From Flavobacteriaceae bacterium (GTDB lineage Bacteria; Bacteroidota; Bacteroidia; Flavobacteriales; Flavobacteriaceae), in NCBI GenBank assembly GCA_002706045.1, contig PAJL01000076.1, positions 12,037-50,988 on the forward strand: a stretch of 38,952 nucleotides of DNA. The letters run 5' to 3'. The notes beneath the pieces are model-generated. The model searched no databases, had not been told where the DNA came from, and was given only the letters and a program-made list of their open reading frames with translations. The translations under genes were made by a program, and so were the position numbers. Each line of letters starts with the position of its first letter. Position 1 is the stretch's first letter. Shown piece after piece: positions 1-9,164 of the stretch.

Positions 1-159
1 AAGTTTACACTTTCAGATCATCCTTGGTATGAGCCATTAGATGAAGCGCTAGCTAATAAAACGGAAAACGTTTCTTTAGTAACACCAAAAATGGGTGAAG
101 TAGTAAAACTAAAAGATAGCACTCAAGTTTTTGAAGCTTGGTGGAAAGATTTAAAATAA
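1..159 (+). CDS. MBL-fold metallo-hydrolase, C-terminal end (partial)
   Basis: Open frame from base 1 to a TAA at 157-159; the 5' part lies outside the window. The 52 visible residues contain TLSDHPWYEPLDEAL followed by a TPKMGE segment. This resembles the last active-site strand and C-terminal tail of the UlaG/NAPE-PLD-like metallo-beta-lactamase fold, where a histidine before the TL(S/A)xHPWxEP element would complete the metal site. Substrate cannot be told from this tail. It converges on the minus-strand operon that ends at 330; the 170 bases between hold no clear terminator. The family call is an inference from a short piece. Confidence 0.6.
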   Translation, partial: KFTLSDHPWYEPLDEALANKTENVSLVTPKMGEVVKLKDSTQVFEAWWKDLK

Positions 160-329
160 GTTTACTGTTTATATTGCATCTATAGTTGCTGTTGTAGTAG
201 GGCAAGACTGCTTTACTTGAGATAAACCATTTGCAATACTTTGGTTGTAATAGGTGTGTACTAAGTAACTCAGAATAAATCTAGGAAAACTGAGAGTGCT
301 TAAATTTAACAGAAGCTTGTTTTTTAAGT

Positions 330-1580
330 TTAAAACCTCTCAATTAAAACGTTTAAAACAGTATCTATATTATTAAACAAATCATTCTCTTTCTGATTAA
401 TTATCATATCTGGTTTAAGTGCCATATTTGCTTTATCTGATAAACGAAATAATCTTTTAGAATAGGTAATTACCAATTTTGAGTTAGGTAGTATAAAGCT
501 ATCCATGTCTTGATAACCAGTAGGGTTTGATCCCGTGGGCTCACCAACTAATTTTGCATTTAATAATTGTTTGAAAAGTGCAGCATTACTTGTGCCTGCT
601 GAAAAAGTTTTGTTACTTGTTAATACAAACACACCATTCTTCCAATCTACAGAATCAGCAAGATTTAAGGCATAGGCCATAACAATACCTACATATAAAT
701 CTCCTCCACCATTGTTGCGCATATCAATAACTACTTGTTTCAATTGGTTTTTAGAAATATAGCTTACCAATGTTTCACTAAAAACTTGCATTTCTTCAAA
801 GGTTGGATAGCTTTCAAAATTAATATATAAAGCTTCGGTGTTTTCAATAGGTGCAAACCATAAGTAAGGAAAACTAGGATTATTTGGCTTTTTGATTTTT
901 GGAATGCTAATTGCAAATTCAGCAAAGTCTTTTGGTTTTGCTGATGAACCTGAGACTAAAGCGGTAAGGGTTATTTTTATCTTTTGATTATTGGTGTCTA
1001 GAAAAGTAAAGATAGCTTCATGTTCTTTTTTAGTAATATGAAGTGTGTAGAGTAATTCGCTAATATTTAAATATTCTCCAGTTCTAGTAATTTGTGAGTA
1101 TGCATTTTCTACAAACTGTGCCACTTCAGAAACTTTTGTTGAAACCTCTTCAATAGGAATACCATCAATAGCTATTAATGATGACTTCAACAAGCGACTG
1201 TGCTTGTTACTTATTTTTACCACACGCCATTCATTACCAATAAACTTTACTTCAAGGGGAAAACGATGTATTGGCATATTTCTCAGGGAAACCGATGTAT
1301 GTCCATCATTGACACGCCTTGTTAAGTGCATTAGTTTAAGAATAATTTCAAAATCGTTTAAATTTTCAACATTTTCATAGATTTTAGTCCACTCATTTTC
1401 AAATTCTTCTTTTGTTACTGTATTGTATAAATCGATGTGTTTTTGCTCTAAGGTCTGTTTATAAATTACAAGATCTTCTTGCCATTTGATTTTGTTTGGT
1501 GTTTGAGCAAATAAACCATTACTTGATGATAATAATACAGTAACCAAAAAATTAATTACAACTTTTAAAAATGAGCTCAT
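330..1580 (-). CDS. S41 family (C-terminal processing-like) peptidase
   Basis: 416 residues. A signal peptide runs to about residue 25 (cleavage near LFAQ), so the protein is exported. The C-terminal half carries the S41 protease core: a VVIDMRNNGGGD strand-turn at about 283-294 and TFSAGTS at 325-331, where Ser327 is the expected nucleophile of the Ser/Lys dyad. There is no obvious PDZ domain between the N-terminal region and the core, so it is closer to the retinol-binding/IRBP-like S41 group than to Prc proteases. It is the last gene of an operon running 3390 to 330 and starts only 4 bases after the serine hydrolase. Substrate unknown; a role in periplasmic peptide turnover is inference. 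Confidence 0.85.
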   Translation of the reverse strand: MSSFLKVVINFLVTVLLSSSNGLFAQTPNKIKWQEDLVIYKQTLEQKHIDLYNTVTKEEFENEWTKIYENVENLNDFEIILKLMHLTRRVNDGHTSVSLRNMPIHRFPLEVKFIGNEWRVVKISNKHSRLLKSSLIAIDGIPIEEVSTKVSEVAQFVENAYSQITRTGEYLNISELLYTLHITKKEHEAIFTFLDTNNQKIKITLTALVSGSSAKPKDFAEFAISIPKIKKPNNPSFPYLWFAPIENTEALYINFESYPTFEEMQVFSETLVSYISKNQLKQVVIDMRNNGGGDLYVGIVMAYALNLADSVDWKNGVFVLTSNKTFSAGTSNAALFKQLLNAKLVGEPTGSNPTGYQDMDSFILPNSKLVITYSKRLFRLSDKANMALKPDMIINQKENDLFNNIDTVLNVLIERF

Positions 1581-1584
1581 AGTT

Positions 1585-2709
1585 CTATTTGTTTTCTATT
1601 ATTTTAAGTATATCATAAACCAACATCATTGCACTTTTAGAAGCCTCCAACTGATTAAAAGTACCTGAAATATATGTGTCTAATTGCGGACAATACCATA
1701 AGAAAGAAGCGGTACTACCAGAATGCCCAATGAGCTGTAAGTCGCTTTCTGTATTGGTTAATTCACCTATTGAAATTTGTCTTATCCCAAAGCCGTAATC
1801 CATACCTTTAGTTTCTTTTACCCAGTTTTGCATGGCTAATCTTGTATCTTTCTTCACAATTTTATCTGTATTGTAGGCTTTTAAAAATGCAATTAAATCT
1901 TGAGTGGTGGAGACCAAACCGCCTCCACCCCAATCTGCACTCAAGCTTTTAAGTGATGATAATTCATATTGACTCGCATAGAATTTAACAACAGGTAATT
2001 TGTTATCTATGGCTTTAGACTTTAAGTTTATGTAAGAACTAGTCATTTTTAAAGGTTGAAAAATGTTCTGTTGAAAGAATTCATCTAACGGTAAACCACT
2101 GACGTTTTCAATAATTAAGGCTAAAAGCACATATTCGGTATCTGTGTAATGATAACCTTTACCAGGAATAAAATGAGGAGTCATCTTTTCTTTTGAAAAC
2201 TGAATTAATTCTTCTGCAGACCACAATTTATTCGGATTCATTAATAGTTGATTAATGATATTTTGACTTCCATCATTTGTTGAATCTGTGAAATAATCAG
2301 GTAAACCAGAGGTATGTTGTAATAGATGCGCAATGGTTAACGTTTTAGAATAGTCTTTACCACCTAAAACATGAAGATTAGTAATTAATGAATCTGGTAA
2401 ATATTGAGCAATCTTATCTTCAAAATTTATTAGCTTTCTATCCTTTAAAATACCAATTGCTGTTGCAGTAAACATTTTTGTAATACTAGCTGTGTAAAAT
2501 GGATGATCTATTGAAATAGAATCTTCTTTACTTTCCGCTATCTTAATGTTAATACCACGAGATTCAGAATATACCTGTAGTATTCCACTTTTTATATTTT
2601 CCTTTTTTAATTCGGTTTTAAAGCGTTGTATAATTGTTGTTTCTTTTGTTTGCTGAGCAATAGCTGATAATCCAACTAAAAATATTAAACCTAGAAATAA
2701 ATGTTTCAT
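1585..2709 (-). CDS. Serine hydrolase, beta-lactamase class C/penicillin-binding type
   Basis: 374 residues with a signal peptide to about residue 18. The class C-type catalytic set is visible: S75-x-x-K78 (SITK), a YTD motif at 188-190 in place of the usual Y-x-N, and H329-S-G (GHSGS) in place of KTG. The HxG third motif is usual in the broad serine hydrolase/esterase/DD-peptidase family (Pfam Beta-lactamase) and argues against a true cephalosporinase. Middle gene of the 3390-330 operon: it ends 4 bases before the S41 gene and starts 36 bases after the barrel-like gene. Substrate (ester, D-peptide or other) cannot be read from the sequence. Confidence 0.88.
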   Translation of the reverse strand: MKHLFLGLIFLVGLSAIAQQTKETTIIQRFKTELKKENIKSGILQVYSESRGINIKIAESKEDSISIDHPFYTASITKMFTATAIGILKDRKLINFEDKIAQYLPDSLITNLHVLGGKDYSKTLTIAHLLQHTSGLPDYFTDSTNDGSQNIINQLLMNPNKLWSAEELIQFSKEKMTPHFIPGKGYHYTDTEYVLLALIIENVSGLPLDEFFQQNIFQPLKMTSSYINLKSKAIDNKLPVVKFYASQYELSSLKSLSADWGGGGLVSTTQDLIAFLKAYNTDKIVKKDTRLAMQNWVKETKGMDYGFGIRQISIGELTNTESDLQLIGHSGSTASFLWYCPQLDTYISGTFNQLEASKSAMMLVYDILKIIENK

Positions 2710-2745
2710 AATGTTAGTTTTAGAATTTTAAGATGGTCTTATAAG

Positions 2746-3390
2746 TTAAAATTTTATACCAATATAAAGGTTGGGTTCAAATAAGAAATAGGAGTCCCAT
2801 TTATTGTCGAGTTGCTTAAATGAATCTGGCGTATTGGTGTCAAAATGCCAAACATTACAATGAAATTGTGGTTCTATAAAAAATTGTTTCTTTTTACCAA
2901 AAGCGAAATGATAACCAATATGATACGAATTGTAAAGTTTAAAACCGTTAGCTATTTTTTTGTCATTAAGATCTAAATACGTTTTGTATAATGGTAATAC
3001 TTCAATTGAAGCAAATAACCCTTTCCATAGCATACGTTGATATGAGATACCTACACCTGTTTCACGTAAATACCCAGGATAAAATTCGGTTTCAGAATCT
3101 ATTTTATCAGTAAGTCCATCCCACCATTGTATGCCCATAGGTTGAAACAAACGCCAAGTGGCAAATTTTACACCAACGATGTTTTTGGCGTCAAGCTCAC
3201 GTTTAACGTGTAATTCAATGTGTTGTGTGTTGGTTCTTTTGCCTCCGTCACCAATATTAGATAAGATAATAGCAGGAAAGCTCACTCTGTATTTTAATTC
3301 ATTGTCACTTTTGTTTGATGACTCTGAGATCTGTTGTGCAAAAACATTACATGTAAAAAGTGACAGGAAGATAATTACTAATTTTTTCAT
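2746..3390 (-). CDS. Exported hypothetical protein, likely outer-membrane beta-barrel
   Basis: 214 residues with a clear signal peptide (cleavage after NVFA, about residue 18). The rest alternates hydrophobic and polar residues, is rich in aromatics (many Tyr, Trp and Phe), and ends in a terminal Phe (LYIGIKF). Both traits are typical of small outer-membrane barrels of Bacteroidota. No family recognised. It is the first gene of the operon that also encodes a serine hydrolase and an S41 protease, and its start lies 50 bases downstream of a promoter module shared with the neighbouring operon. Start choice rests on the signal peptide. Confidence 0.7.
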   Translation of the reverse strand: MKKLVIIFLSLFTCNVFAQQISESSNKSDNELKYRVSFPAIILSNIGDGGKRTNTQHIELHVKRELDAKNIVGVKFATWRLFQPMGIQWWDGLTDKIDSETEFYPGYLRETGVGISYQRMLWKGLFASIEVLPLYKTYLDLNDKKIANGFKLYNSYHIGYHFAFGKKKQFFIEPQFHCNVWHFDTNTPDSFKQLDNKWDSYFLFEPNLYIGIKF

Positions 3391-3439
3391 TGTGATTGAT
3401 GTTTAAATTGTTCGTATTTTGATTGAAATTTTGATGGTA

Positions 3440-3491
3440 CAAAGATGCATTAGAAGTGAAGGCTAATCGTTCTGAATTATGATTCGGTACC
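3440..3491 (-). promoter_or_regulatory. Promoter/operator module A of the 3390-330 operon
   Basis: On the minus strand the upstream element is ATCATAATTCAGAACGATT (3469-3487 region), followed by 18 bases and ATCTTTG (3446-3440). ATCTTTG matches the TTTG half of the Bacteroidota -7 box (TAnnTTTG). The same arrangement with the same 18-base gap occurs at 6193-6240 before the second operon. The upstream element is placed where an activator would bind. Seen: sequence identity and spacing. Inferred: promoter function and control by the AraC-type regulator encoded at 6261-8035. Confidence 0.6.
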
Positions 3492-3532
3492 TTTTTGATA
3501 TTTAGTACTAATCCTTAATTTTTACATGAATA

Positions 3533-3567
3533 GAAAAAGGCTTAACAGTTTTACTATTAAGCCTTTT
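3533..3567 (-). terminator. Intrinsic terminator after the acetyltransferase gene
   Basis: An 11-bp perfect stem, AAAAGGCTTAA (3535-3545) with TTAAGCCTTTT (3557-3567), and an 11-base loop. Read on the minus strand the stem ends in a T run. It lies 20 bases beyond the stop of the acetyltransferase gene and closes the 6160-3587 operon before promoter module A. Confidence 0.8.
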
Positions 3568-3586
3568 ATTAGTTCTTAGGGTTTAT

Positions 3587-4204
3587 TTATAACAACGCCT
3601 CAGGATGCGATGTAAGTTTATTGACATTTTTAGTGATTTTTTCAATCTCCCAATCCCACCATTTAAGTTCCAATAATTTTGAAATGGTGTCTTCTGAAAA
3701 ACGTTTTTTAATAGGTTTAGCAGGATTGCCACCAACAATAGTATAAGGCGTAACATCTTTTGTAACCACTGCTTTTGTGGCTATTATTGCTCCATCACCA
3801 ATGGTTACACCAGGCATAATGGTAGCATCGTGACCAATCCACACATCATTACCAATTACGGTATTCCCTTTGGTTGGATAGGTTTTGTCATCCATAGCAT
3901 GTTGCCATGCACCACCAAAAATGGCAAATGGATATGCTGATGTGGCTTCGGTTAAGTGATTGCCACCATTCATAATAAAGGTTGCACCAGAAGCAATCAT
4001 GCAAAATTTACCAATGATGAGTTTATCACCTATAAAATCGAAATGATACTTCACATTTTTTTCAAAGTTAGAAACATCTTTAAAATCGTCATAATAGGTG
4101 TAGTCACCAACCTCAATATTAGGATTGTTAATGGAGTTTTTCAAAAAACATAACTTATCGTAATTGGCTAAAGGAAAAACAGTATTTGGATCTGGAATAT
4201 TCAT
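3587..4204 (-). CDS. Vat/CatB-like xenobiotic O-acetyltransferase
   Basis: 205 residues, usual length for the hexapeptide xenobiotic acetyltransferase family that includes streptogramin A acetyltransferases (Vat) and CatB-type chloramphenicol acetyltransferases. The N-terminal YTYYDD segment, the NGGNH motif with the expected catalytic His83, the loop [12 protein letters not shown], and left-handed beta-helix hexapeptide repeats ([20 protein letters not shown]) are all present. The family transfers acetyl from acetyl-CoA to a hydroxyl of the substrate in the cytoplasm. Last gene of the 6160-3587 operon, 3 bases after the SDR gene. Actual antibiotic resistance cannot be inferred; many chromosomal homologues have no known substrate. 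Confidence 0.85.
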   Translation of the reverse strand: MNIPDPNTVFPLANYDKLCFLKNSINNPNIEVGDYTYYDDFKDVSNFEKNVKYHFDFIGDKLIIGKFCMIASGATFIMNGGNHLTEATSAYPFAIFGGAWQHAMDDKTYPTKGNTVIGNDVWIGHDATIMPGVTIGDGAIIATKAVVTKDVTPYTIVGGNPAKPIKKRFSEDTISKLLELKWWDWEIEKITKNVNKLTSHPEALL

Positions 4205-4207
4205 AAT

Positions 4208-5068
4208 TTATTGCGTTTTAGCTTCTTCTCTAAAATAGTCTTTTAAATTATACTCACCATAAGTTGGAGCAATATTATCCTCAGCCATTAAGGTTAAGAA
4301 AAATTCAATAGGACCATAGGTTTTAACACTGGTAAATGTTCTTAAAGTCCAAATGGTGAATCGTCTTAAGCAATCTGGTAAATGCGTTATTTTTATTGGC
4401 TTGTTTAATGAAGTCAGAGCGAGTTTACTAATATCATTTAAGCTTAATATATCAGGACCTCCAATTGTTAATTCATTGTTGTAATCCTCTAAGTTATCTA
4501 CAATAGCTTTTGCTAAATCCTCTCCGTGAATTGGGTTGAATCTTTGATTGCCTGATCCAAATAGATACACACGACCAGATTTTGCCATTTGCAAAAAGTC
4601 TTTCATATCAGAGAAAAAACCGTTGGGTCTAATAATGGTATAATTTAATCCTGAAGTTTTTAAAGCGTCAACAAACTTCTCTTTTGCTTCAAAAATCTTC
4701 AAATTTCGATGTTTATTGCCATTAATAGCAGACACATAAACAAAGTGGCTTACACCAGACTTTTTAGCTTCTTCAAGTAAATTTATATTCGCTTGATAAT
4801 CGACATCCATATACGTTAAACCATCCTTTTGCCTTGTAATACCAACGGTTGAAATGACCGTATCTATGCCCTTACAAATGTCTCGTAAAGTTTCGCGTTT
4901 GGTGACTTCGGCTTGCTTAATTTCCAGATAGTTTTCATTAGGATTATCTATCTGATTTAGCTTACGGACAATAGCAACAACCTGGTTTTGTTTTTCTATT
5001 AAAACCTTTAATAAATGCTTGCCTAAATAACCTGTAGCACCTGCCAATAAAACGTTGGTATGTTGCAT
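4208..5068 (-). CDS. Atypical SDR, NmrA-like NAD(P)-binding protein
   Basis: 286 residues. An N-terminal Rossmann fold is marked by VLLAGATGYLGKHLL (GxxGxxG at 10-16), followed by the strand and cofactor region VVAIVRK. A DTVISTVGITRQ strand and the TIIRPNGFFSD segment are typical of NmrA/atypical-a SDRs. The YxxxK motif of classical SDRs is not evident. Such proteins bind NAD(P) and act as reductases/epimerases or redox sensors; its role here is unknown. Middle gene of a three-gene operon, with 9 bases to the upstream serine hydrolase and 3 to the downstream acetyltransferase. Confidence 0.85.
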   Translation of the reverse strand: MQHTNVLLAGATGYLGKHLLKVLIEKQNQVVAIVRKLNQIDNPNENYLEIKQAEVTKRETLRDICKGIDTVISTVGITRQKDGLTYMDVDYQANINLLEEAKKSGVSHFVYVSAINGNKHRNLKIFEAKEKFVDALKTSGLNYTIIRPNGFFSDMKDFLQMAKSGRVYLFGSGNQRFNPIHGEDLAKAIVDNLEDYNNELTIGGPDILSLNDISKLALTSLNKPIKITHLPDCLRRFTIWTLRTFTSVKTYGPIEFFLTLMAEDNIAPTYGEYNLKDYFREEAKTQ

Positions 5069-5077
5069 ACCTGTAAT

Positions 5078-6160
5078 TTATTGGTTAAACTCGTTTGTTA
5101 ATAGTTGTTCAATAATAGTATTACGTTGTATGCCAGTATCATCTTGCTTATTGCTCAATAGTATAATTGTAGCATTGTATTCTGGTATAAAGCCTATCAT
5201 ACTCCAGTAACCATTAATATCGCCACCATGCCAATACAGTGTTGTATTGCCTTCTTGTGTTGTGAACCAACCTAAACCAAAATCTACATAGCCACTTGGT
5301 ACATCTTGCGCGAATATGTCATCTTTTTCTGCAGTTGTAAACCAGTTTGTTTTTACCGCATTTGTCCAAGTTTCCATGTCTTTTGGTGTGCTACTAAAAT
5401 CTCCTGCACCAAAAGCAATAGCCATAGGGTAAGTGCTATTTGCGTTACCATTCTTGTAACCTTCAGCATGCGTATTAGGGTTGATAGCGTCTGTTCCTTT
5501 GAGTGTGTCATCCATTCCCAAAGGATTAAAGATATTTTGTTGAATATACTCGTGATATGACATCTGAGTTAATTCCTGAACCAACAGAGCTGCAATAAGG
5601 TAATTGGAATTGCTGTATTGCTTACTTGCGCCTGGCGCAAAGTTGAGACCGTTTTCAGAAATCAAATACGTAATAACGTCATAAATGTCTTCTTCATCTA
5701 AAATTTCACCTTGTTCGAAGGCATCTTCAACTATAAATTGATAATCTGGAATACCTGATTGATGAGATAATAAATGTGCGATTGTTATTTGATTACCGTT
5801 TGGAAATTCAGAATCAAATTCATCTAAGGTCTGATTGAAATTAGAGATAAAACCATCACGCTTTAACTGAATAATAGCAGCTGCTGTGAGCGTTTTGGAT
5901 ACAGAACCAATTCGGTAAGCCATTTCGTAATCTTGTGGTAATGTTGTGGTTTCATTTGCTAAACCAAACCCTTGACGTACCAAATCATTTCCATTTTTAG
6001 TTACAATGGCATACCCTTGAAAATTAATTTCATTCAATAAATTTTCAGTAGTTGTGTAGTTTATTGTTGGGTTGTTGTTGCCGTCATCCTTTGAGCAAGA
6101 AGTAAGAAGCATTACTGTTGCAGATATAAATGCAACTAAGAATTTGTGTAAAGTATTCAT
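5078..6160 (-). CDS. Serine hydrolase lipoprotein (beta-lactamase class C type)
   Basis: 360 residues. A lipoprotein signal with lipobox LLTSC gives acylated Cys22, so it is anchored outside the cytoplasmic membrane. The complete class C-like catalytic set is visible: S86-x-x-K89 (SVSK), Y182-S-N184 (YSN) and H311-G-G (WHGGD). First gene of the 6160-3587 operon, starting 33 bases after promoter module B. It is a second, separate member of the family also encoded at 1585-2709; the pair under apparently common control suggests a shared substrate class, which is inference. Confidence 0.9.
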   Translation of the reverse strand: MNTLHKFLVAFISATVMLLTSCSKDDGNNNPTINYTTTENLLNEINFQGYAIVTKNGNDLVRQGFGLANETTTLPQDYEMAYRIGSVSKTLTAAAIIQLKRDGFISNFNQTLDEFDSEFPNGNQITIAHLLSHQSGIPDYQFIVEDAFEQGEILDEEDIYDVITYLISENGLNFAPGASKQYSNSNYLIAALLVQELTQMSYHEYIQQNIFNPLGMDDTLKGTDAINPNTHAEGYKNGNANSTYPMAIAFGAGDFSSTPKDMETWTNAVKTNWFTTAEKDDIFAQDVPSGYVDFGLGWFTTQEGNTTLYWHGGDINGYWSMIGFIPEYNATIILLSNKQDDTGIQRNTIIEQLLTNEFNQ

Positions 6161-6192
6161 AACTGTTCGTTTTTTGATTGTTGATATTGATG

Positions 6193-6240
6193 CAAAGATT
6201 CACAAGATTGACACGTGAATCGTACTGAATTATAATCTGA
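6193..6240 (-). promoter_or_regulatory. Promoter/operator module B of the 6160-3587 operon
   Basis: Read on the minus strand: ATTATAATTCAGTACGATT (about 6218-6236), 18 bases, then ATCTTTG (6199-6193). It matches module A (3440-3491) at nearly every position of both blocks with identical spacing. The intervening 18 bases are largely unlike between the copies, so the blocks look selected rather than recently duplicated. Confidence 0.6.
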
Positions 6241-6260
6241 AACGAATTGGTGATGATTTA

Positions 6261-8035
6261 CTACGAGTTGGATTTCATCCAAGCTCTGGGTGTAGTACCT
6301 TCTATTTTTTTAAAGTATGTGTTAAAAACACTTTTAGAGTTAAAACCGCTATCATAACCCAAACCGAGAATAGTTAAATGTGAGTTTTTAGGATCTAAAG
6401 CTATAGTTTTAAAGTGGTTGAGACGATATTGATTAATAAAGTCATTAAAATTTGTATCGAACGCCTGGTTAATTAAATACGACATCTTATTGGTGTTTAA
6501 ACCTAAGACATCAGCAACAAATTTTAAACTTAGTTGTGGGTTCAAATAAGGTTCTTCCTTTTCAAAGTAGTTAAGCAATTCTTTTTTTAGAATTAATATC
6601 TGGTGACTATCTAAAATGTTTGAAGTTAGTTTTTCTTCCTCTTTTTGAGGAACTTCAATGTCGTCAATAAATAAATTAGACTGATGTAATTCTGAGAACC
6701 CATTTATGCTATGTAAGGGTTGTAAAAAAGGTTCTTGTCTGTAGTTAATAATTTGTCCACGTCTTTGACTAACCATTTCTTTTAATCTCGAAAATCCAAG
6801 TTCTTTATGATCTGAGTTGCTTAGAATAAACACGTCATATGGCACTAGCATTGTAGCTTCATTACCTCCTTTAGACCATTTTGAAATGGCTTCATTTGTT
6901 ATTACTGCATCATTTTTATTAATAAGATTAAACAGCATGTTTTTTTCTTCTTGTAATGATGTATTCTGAATAAATGTTTTAAACTGCTCAGCCTCATTAA
7001 GCCATATTAGACAGAAACATTTTAGGTGATGCGCTAATTCTAAATGTGGATTAAGTGTTATGGAGTAGTCAATGCTTTCTAGAGCTTTACGAAATTTACG
7101 TTGATAATAGTAAATGTGTCCTAAAGTGTAGTGATTGTTTGCTGAGAGAGGATCTACTTCTAACAATTTGTTGGCAAAGACTTTGGCTTTATCGAAAAAA
7201 CCAAGAGCAATACACAACTCTGCCATAGCTTCTAATCCATCTATATGGTTTGGATTTATTTCTAAAACCTTATTAATGTGTATGTAAGCGTTTTTGAAAT
7301 CCCATTCTTCCCAGAAAAATTTACCTACAAAAGACAAGGGATACTCAGGTAGCGAAGTATCTATTTCTTTCGCTATCAAAAGGTTGCTAATTGCTAATTC
7401 CATAGCCTCTTGATAAGGCATGTAGCCCCACATTGCTAGTAAACCATAACCTTGTAGATTGGCATAGTAGGCTTTGGCATATTTTTTATCAAGAGTAATG
7501 GCTTGATTATAAAACGATATTGCTTGTTTGATACTCTCTGGTGTCCATTTTAATTGTAAAGAGCGTCCCTTTAGAAATAATTGATAAGCATCAATACTAT
7601 CAGTTGGTTGCTTTATTAATTGGTCTTGGACTTCAAAGTGCCCAAAATTATTTCGGACTTCGTCTGCAATGGCTAAACTAATTTCATCTTCTAAATCGAA
7701 AATGTTTACGAGTTCTCTATCATATTTTTAGACCAATAATGTATACCGTCCTTAACGTCAATTAATTGTGCAGTTATTCGAACCTTTTCTTGAGACTTCT
7801 TTATACTGCCTTCAAGAATTGTATTTACATTTAGCTGTTTACCGATGTCTCTGATATCTATATCCTTTCCTTTAAAGGCAAATGAAGAGGTTCTTGCAAT
7901 TACTTTAAGACCCTTTATTTTGGTAAGGGCATTTATGATTTCTTCGCTAATACCATCACAGAAAAACTCATTATCAATATCATTGCTCATATTGACAAAG
8001 GGAAGCACAGCTATGGATTTTGAATTGGTTTTCAA
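6261..8035 (-). pseudogene. AraC-family regulator with TolB-like and TPR domains, frameshifted
   Basis: Two adjacent frames form one gene. The 5' part (8035-7706, 109 codons) reads SIAVLPFVNMS through GLKVIARTSSFAFKG to DGIHYW, the TolB/FlgO-like N-terminal domain found in regulators and adenylate cyclases. It runs out of frame at a run of five T (7725-7729, plus strand). Adding one base there restores YDRELVNIFDLEDE and an open frame through TPR repeats to a C-terminal AraC-type helix-turn-helix (GFNSKSVFNTYFKK, TPRAW), about 591 residues in total. The 3' part also has an internal ATG at 7433. It lies just upstream of two operons that share a promoter element. It could be a true pseudogene, a homopolymer sequencing error, or a phase-variable gene. 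Confidence 0.85.
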
Positions 8036-8113
8036 CTAAAGTATTGCAATGGCAATTAATTACTGTTCGAAATTAAATAAATTCATAAAATCTAAAAGTA
8101 AAATCAATAATCT

Positions 8114-8806
8114 TTATTTGATATACTTATTAATGATGTATTTAGTTATTGGTTTAAGGTTTTTTCCTGTCTCTGGGTGACGACCATAATCAGTAAAAAA
8201 CTCATATTCTTTATCATTGTTCTTACCATACCAAACGCGTTCGGTACCATCACTATTAAAAAAATGATAATTAGAGTCTGGCTGAATTTTTTTAAAATTA
8301 TCGATTCTTTCCTGTTTGTAAACTTTTAAGTCACTCAGCTTATATTTATTCAAATCCAATTCTACTTCTTCATAGTGATCTATTTTCCAGATCATAAATT
8401 TGGGTTCATTATTATTTAGAAATAGTAAAACCGTTGTTAATACAGTAACTATTACAATGAATCCAAATAGATAAATTTTCTTGAGAAAGTTTTTTTTGTT
8501 TTCCTTTTTAACAGTTGACACATCTACAGTTTTTTGGGAATTAATAAAGTCGTTATAATCTTTAAAGCCTATATACTTACACAACCCATTAACTGTTTCA
8601 ATTCTAGAAATATTTATTTCCTCTTCTTCTGATGCTGTTTTATAGTAATTTCTGAGTGTTCTAGAATGGGTCGAATATTTAAGATCTTCAGTTAAAAATG
8701 TGGCAATATGCTCTGATATAGAATTAATAGATGGGTTATTTGATCCATTTTTTTTTAATATTTCTTCACCACTTTTGAAGGCTTTAAGGATTAATTCTTT
8801 ATGCAT
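8114..8806 (-). CDS. Hypothetical protein, N-terminal regulator-like domain and one TM segment
   Basis: 230 residues. Residues 1-90 (ISEHIATFLT, RTLRNYYK, NGLCKYIGFKDYNDF) resemble an N-terminal helical domain common in Bacteroidota proteins of unknown function, in which a helix-turn-helix-like unit is followed by a 'one-CxxLGF' helix. One TM helix lies at about 109-131, then an approximately 100-residue C-terminal part rich in Tyr, Asp and Lys with no recognised family. The N terminus should be cytoplasmic. Divergent from the signalling cassette at 9165, with the structured intergenic region between. Function unknown. Confidence 0.65.
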   Translation of the reverse strand: MHKELILKAFKSGEEILKKNGSNNPSINSISEHIATFLTEDLKYSTHSRTLRNYYKTASEEEEINISRIETVNGLCKYIGFKDYNDFINSQKTVDVSTVKKENKKNFLKKIYLFGFIVIVTVLTTVLLFLNNNEPKFMIWKIDHYEEVELDLNKYKLSDLKVYKQERIDNFKKIQPDSNYHFFNSDGTERVWYGKNNDKEYEFFTDYGRHPETGKNLKPITKYIINKYIK

Positions 8807-9164
8807 GACAGGTTGGTTGTTAGTGGCATTAAAATTAAAAATTTAAGTGGGAAAAGAGGGAGAAATTCTTTTCCATAATATTTCCATTCAGTTTCCATAC
8901 TACCCATTATAAACTTCATTTATTTGTTCTAAGAATTGATAACCACCTTAGGCGTAATAAGGTTTACGAAATCAATTCATATTAATGGAGTGGCAAGGTG
9001 AAATGGTATTGCCATTTGGGAAGTAATAATTCTGTTTTACTTCTGCACTCCATACTTCCCAAAGGAGAGCTCACTCTTCAAATTTAGTCTGTGTTGCTAT
9101 TCAATAAATACTCCGAAAAGTATCGGACAGCAACACTATTGTCCAATTTTAAAATCATTTCAAA
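8807..9164. other. Divergent intergenic region packed with inverted repeats
   Basis: Contains at least five stems. GGAAAAGA/TCTTTTCC pairs 8850-8857 with 8867-8874. AATTGAT/ATCAATT (8934-8940, 8971-8977) encloses ACCTTA/TAAGGT. TGGAGTG/CACTCCA pairs 8986-8992 with 9046-9052. AAATGG/CCATTT (9001-9006, 9012-9017) sits inside that stem. GGGAAGTA/TACTTCCC pairs 9018-9025 with 9053-9060, and the same 5' arm can instead pair with TTACTTC at 9037-9043. GTGTTGCT/AGCAACAC (9091-9098, 9129-9136) encloses ATACT/AGTAT. The last lies 29 bases before the small lipoprotein start. No coding frame was found. It may be a structured leader or small RNA; which strand is transcribed is unknown. Confidence 0.55.

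Noticed and set aside
1585-2709. Annotating AmpC beta-lactamase
   Set aside because: The third motif is HSG rather than KTG and the second is YTD, typical of the wide serine hydrolase family.
3587-4204. Annotating a streptogramin or chloramphenicol resistance gene
   Set aside because: Motifs define only the xenobiotic acetyltransferase family; the chromosomal metabolic context gives no evidence of an antibiotic substrate.
7706-8035. A stand-alone 109-residue TolB-like protein
   Set aside because: The next frame continues the same protein family exactly where this one ends; a single-base shift explains both.
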